Of a stretch of DNA of 64,000 nucleotides, positions 62,260-64,000 are shown piece by piece. Numbering within the stretch: the stretch's first letter is position 1; each line of letters opens with the position of its first letter. The notes under the pieces were generated by a model. It did not search any database. It worked only from the letters and a program-made list of their open reading frames with translations, and was not told where the DNA came from. This stretch comes from Rhodoblastus sp052145335 (GTDB lineage: Bacteria; Pseudomonadota; Alphaproteobacteria; Rhizobiales; Beijerinckiaceae), in the NCBI RefSeq assembly GCF_052145335.1, contig NZ_JBKQOU010000091.1, positions 49,540-113,539 on the forward strand. The letters run 5' to 3'. The position numbers and the translations under genes were made by a program.

Positions 62260-62688
62260 TCAGGGTTTGGCGAAACTATCCAGCGACAACTCGCCATAAG
62301 GCGAGGGCGCGGGCGCCGACGAAGGCGGCTTCGGCCGTTTGGCGGCGACATAGGTCGCCGGCGTCTCCATGTCGGCTGGATTGTCGGACGGCGCGGCGTC
62401 CACGGTCTCCGGCTCCATCTCCTGCGAGGGTTTCGCCCCAACAGACGGCCCATAAAAGACATGGCCTCCGACCACTTCGCTTTTCGGCGCGTAGCTATTT
62501 GCCTTTAAGGCTCCGAACTTTTCGCCCTTCGGGGCGCAGACGTTCTTCGAAACGCGCCAAATTTCTCCGCGCGGGCATTGACGCGCCGAGGCCTCTCCCG
62601 CCGCCATCAGCGCGAGGCCGACAATCGCCAGCAGCAAAACCAGAAATCTCTTGCAGTCGGCGGAAAACGCCCAGCCAATTCGGTGCAT
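62260..62688 (-). CDS. Secreted hypothetical protein with CPRG/CAPK motifs
   Basis: A 142-residue protein with a signal peptide (RFLVLLLAIVGLALMAAGEASA), then RQCPRGEIWRVSKNVCAPK, which fits small secreted proteins I recall from related bacteria with CPxGxIxRVSxxVCxPK. The rest is Pro/Ala-rich. The two Cys could form a disulphide. Function unknown. It sits between ychJ and ychF; ychF is divergent from it. Confidence 0.7.
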   Translation of the reverse strand: MHRIGWAFSADCKRFLVLLLAIVGLALMAAGEASARQCPRGEIWRVSKNVCAPKGEKFGALKANSYAPKSEVVGGHVFYGPSVGAKPSQEMEPETVDAAPSDNPADMETPATYVAAKRPKPPSSAPAPSPYGELSLDSFAKP

Positions 62689-62838
62689 GGTTCACTCATT
62701 GAGGGTCGAACGGCGATTTTAAATAGAAGGCCCGTGACGAAAATAAGGCCGAGATTCAGCTGAGAGCGGACTTGCCTTTTCGCCCCCTGCGCCGCATAGG
62801 GCGGGTCAACTCCTTTCACATTGGGCGAGCGACGAGCC

Positions 62839-63936
62839 ATGGGATTCAAATGCGGCATTGTCGGACTGCCGAACGTCGGCAAATCGACGCTGTTCAACGC
62901 CTTGACGCAGACAGCGGCGGCGCAGGCGGCCAACTATCCATTCTGCACCATCGAACCCAATGTCGGCGACGTCGCGGTGCCCGATCCGCGTCTCGAGACG
63001 CTGACCAAAATAGCCGGCTCCAAGGAGATCATCCCGACCCGGCTGACCTTCGTCGACATAGCCGGGCTGGTGCGCGGCGCCTCCAAGGGCGAGGGCCTCG
63101 GCAACCAGTTTCTCGCCAATATCCGCGAATGCGACGCCATCGCCCATGTCGTGCGCTGCTTTGTCGACGGCGACATCACCCATGTCGACGGCGAGGTCGA
63201 TCCGATCCGCGACATCGAGACCATCGAGACCGAACTGATGCTGGCCGATCTCGACTCGCTGGAAAAGCGGGTCGTCGCGCTGGAGAAAAAGGCCAAGGGC
63301 GGCGACAAGGAGGCGCGCGAGCAGCTCGATCTGGTGAGCCGCAGCCTGGCGCTGCTGCGCGAAGGCAAGCCCGCGCGTCTGGTCGAAGTCGCCCCTGAAC
63401 AGCGCAAGACTTTCGCCCAGCTCGGCCTTTTGTCCTCGAAGCCGGTGCTCTACGTCTGCAATGTCGAGGAGTCTTCCGCCGACGCCGGCAACGAGCATTC
63501 GGCAAAAGTTTTCGCTCGCGCAGCCGAGGAGGGCGAGGTCGCGGTGGTGGTATCGGCTCAGATCGAGAGCGAGATCGCGGTCATGCCGTCGGCCGAACAG
63601 AAGGATTATCTCGACGCCGTCGGCCTGGCCGAGCCGGGCCTCAACCGCGTCATTCGCGCCGGCTACGGCCTTCTGCATCTCATCACTTATTTCACCGTCG
63701 GCCCGAAGGAAGCGCGCGCCTGGACCGTCGAGGCGGGCACCAAGGCCCCCGCGGCGGCGGGCGTGATTCACTCGGATTTCGAAAAAGGCTTTATTCGCTC
63801 CGAGACCATCGCCTATGACGATTACGTCGCCTGCAACGGCGAGGCGGGCGCTCGCGAGGCCGGAAAATTCCGCCTCGAAGGCAAGGAATATGTCGTCGCC
63901 GACGGCGACGTGCTGCATTTCAGGTTCGCGAATTGA
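62839..63936 (+). CDS. ychF: Redox-regulated ATPase YchF (Obg family)
   Basis: A 365-residue GTPase-fold ATPase. G1 is GIVGLPNVGKST, G3 is VDIAGLVRGASKGEGLGNQF, and the usual NKxD is replaced by NVEE, the reason YchF binds ATP. A coiled-coil region lies near residues 130-170, and the C-terminal TGS-like domain ends VVADGDVLHFRFAN. It contacts the ribosome and is linked to stress response. The start is at 62839, giving the usual MGFKCGIVG. Confidence 0.97.
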   Translation: MGFKCGIVGLPNVGKSTLFNALTQTAAAQAANYPFCTIEPNVGDVAVPDPRLETLTKIAGSKEIIPTRLTFVDIAGLVRGASKGEGLGNQFLANIRECDAIAHVVRCFVDGDITHVDGEVDPIRDIETIETELMLADLDSLEKRVVALEKKAKGGDKEAREQLDLVSRSLALLREGKPARLVEVAPEQRKTFAQLGLLSSKPVLYVCNVEESSADAGNEHSAKVFARAAEEGEVAVVVSAQIESEIAVMPSAEQKDYLDAVGLAEPGLNRVIRAGYGLLHLITYFTVGPKEARAWTVEAGTKAPAAAGVIHSDFEKGFIRSETIAYDDYVACNGEAGAREAGKFRLEGKEYVVADGDVLHFRFAN

Positions 63937-63944
63937 GAGGATGT

Positions 63945-63967
63945 CCTTCTCCCGCAAGGGGAGAAGG
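63945..63967 (+). terminator. Hairpin after ychF
   Basis: CCTTCTCCC (63945-63953), loop GCAAG, GGGAGAAGG (63959-63967). It lies eight bases after the ychF stop with no clear T-run, and could be a weak terminator or one of the common intergenic repeats with this core. Confidence 0.5.
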
Positions 63968-64000
63968 GAGCCAGCGTTTAGAGCGTTTTCAAGCGAAGTG

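Overview
This 64 kb window is GC-rich alphaproteobacterial chromosome, most likely from the order Hyphomicrobiales. The evidence is the flp/cpa-tad pilus locus in its alphaproteobacterial order, a complete cbb3 oxidase cluster with ccoGHIS, a COG4111-type NadQ NAD regulator, a Usg protein, and many ATGA-coupled genes. A Beijerinckiaceae/Methylocystaceae-like host is possible, but nothing here fixes the genus. I see no rRNA, tRNA, CRISPR array, phage, integrase or transposase.

Layout. 1-10 kb: tight-adherence (Flp) pilus locus with a truncated pilus N-terminal-domain gene, two tandem Flp pilins, prepilin peptidase cpaA, then cpaB-C-D-E-F-tadB-tadC. 10-20 kb: a hybrid histidine kinase, an MFS carrier, class I fructose-bisphosphate aldolase, a detached tadD-like TPR lipoprotein, leucyl aminopeptidase, an NlpC/P60 hydrolase and small membrane proteins. 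20-24 kb: thiD, glgB and a TonB-type protein. 24-34 kb: on the minus strand, ccoNOQP-ccoGHIS followed by an MFS gene that carries the copper-importer motifs of CcoA; a FixK/FNR-type palindrome lies before ccoN. 34-36 kb: a decayed ABC-ATPase scrap and two DedA paralogues. 36-46 kb: metabolic and housekeeping genes (class II aldolase, gloA, ispE, pirin, xseB), a tag-HD-phosphatase-nadQ operon, ygfZ and pyrC. 46-55 kb: a VOC gene with a damaged start, two paralogous small secreted proteins, a class A PBP, dnaN, an acyltransferase-SGNH protein, GNAT, a polysaccharide deacetylase and an esterase. 55-61 kb: a signalling island of CHASE3 kinase, single-domain response regulator, REC-HisKA_2 kinase, and a PAS-GAF-REC protein that resembles a phytochrome which has lost its bilin-binding residues. 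61-64 kb: usg, ychJ, a secreted protein and ychF.

How the genes work together. Three modules stand out: surface attachment (Flp pili); microaerobic respiration, in which CcoNOP is assembled by CcoGHIS with copper probably brought in by the CcoA-like carrier and moved by CcoI; and a compact phospho-signalling group in which two kinases, one receiver and the degenerate phytochrome probably share partners.

Limits. Everything rests on reading motifs and start contexts by eye. No homology search, structure prediction or folding calculation was run. Family assignments and residue comparisons with known proteins are from memory.
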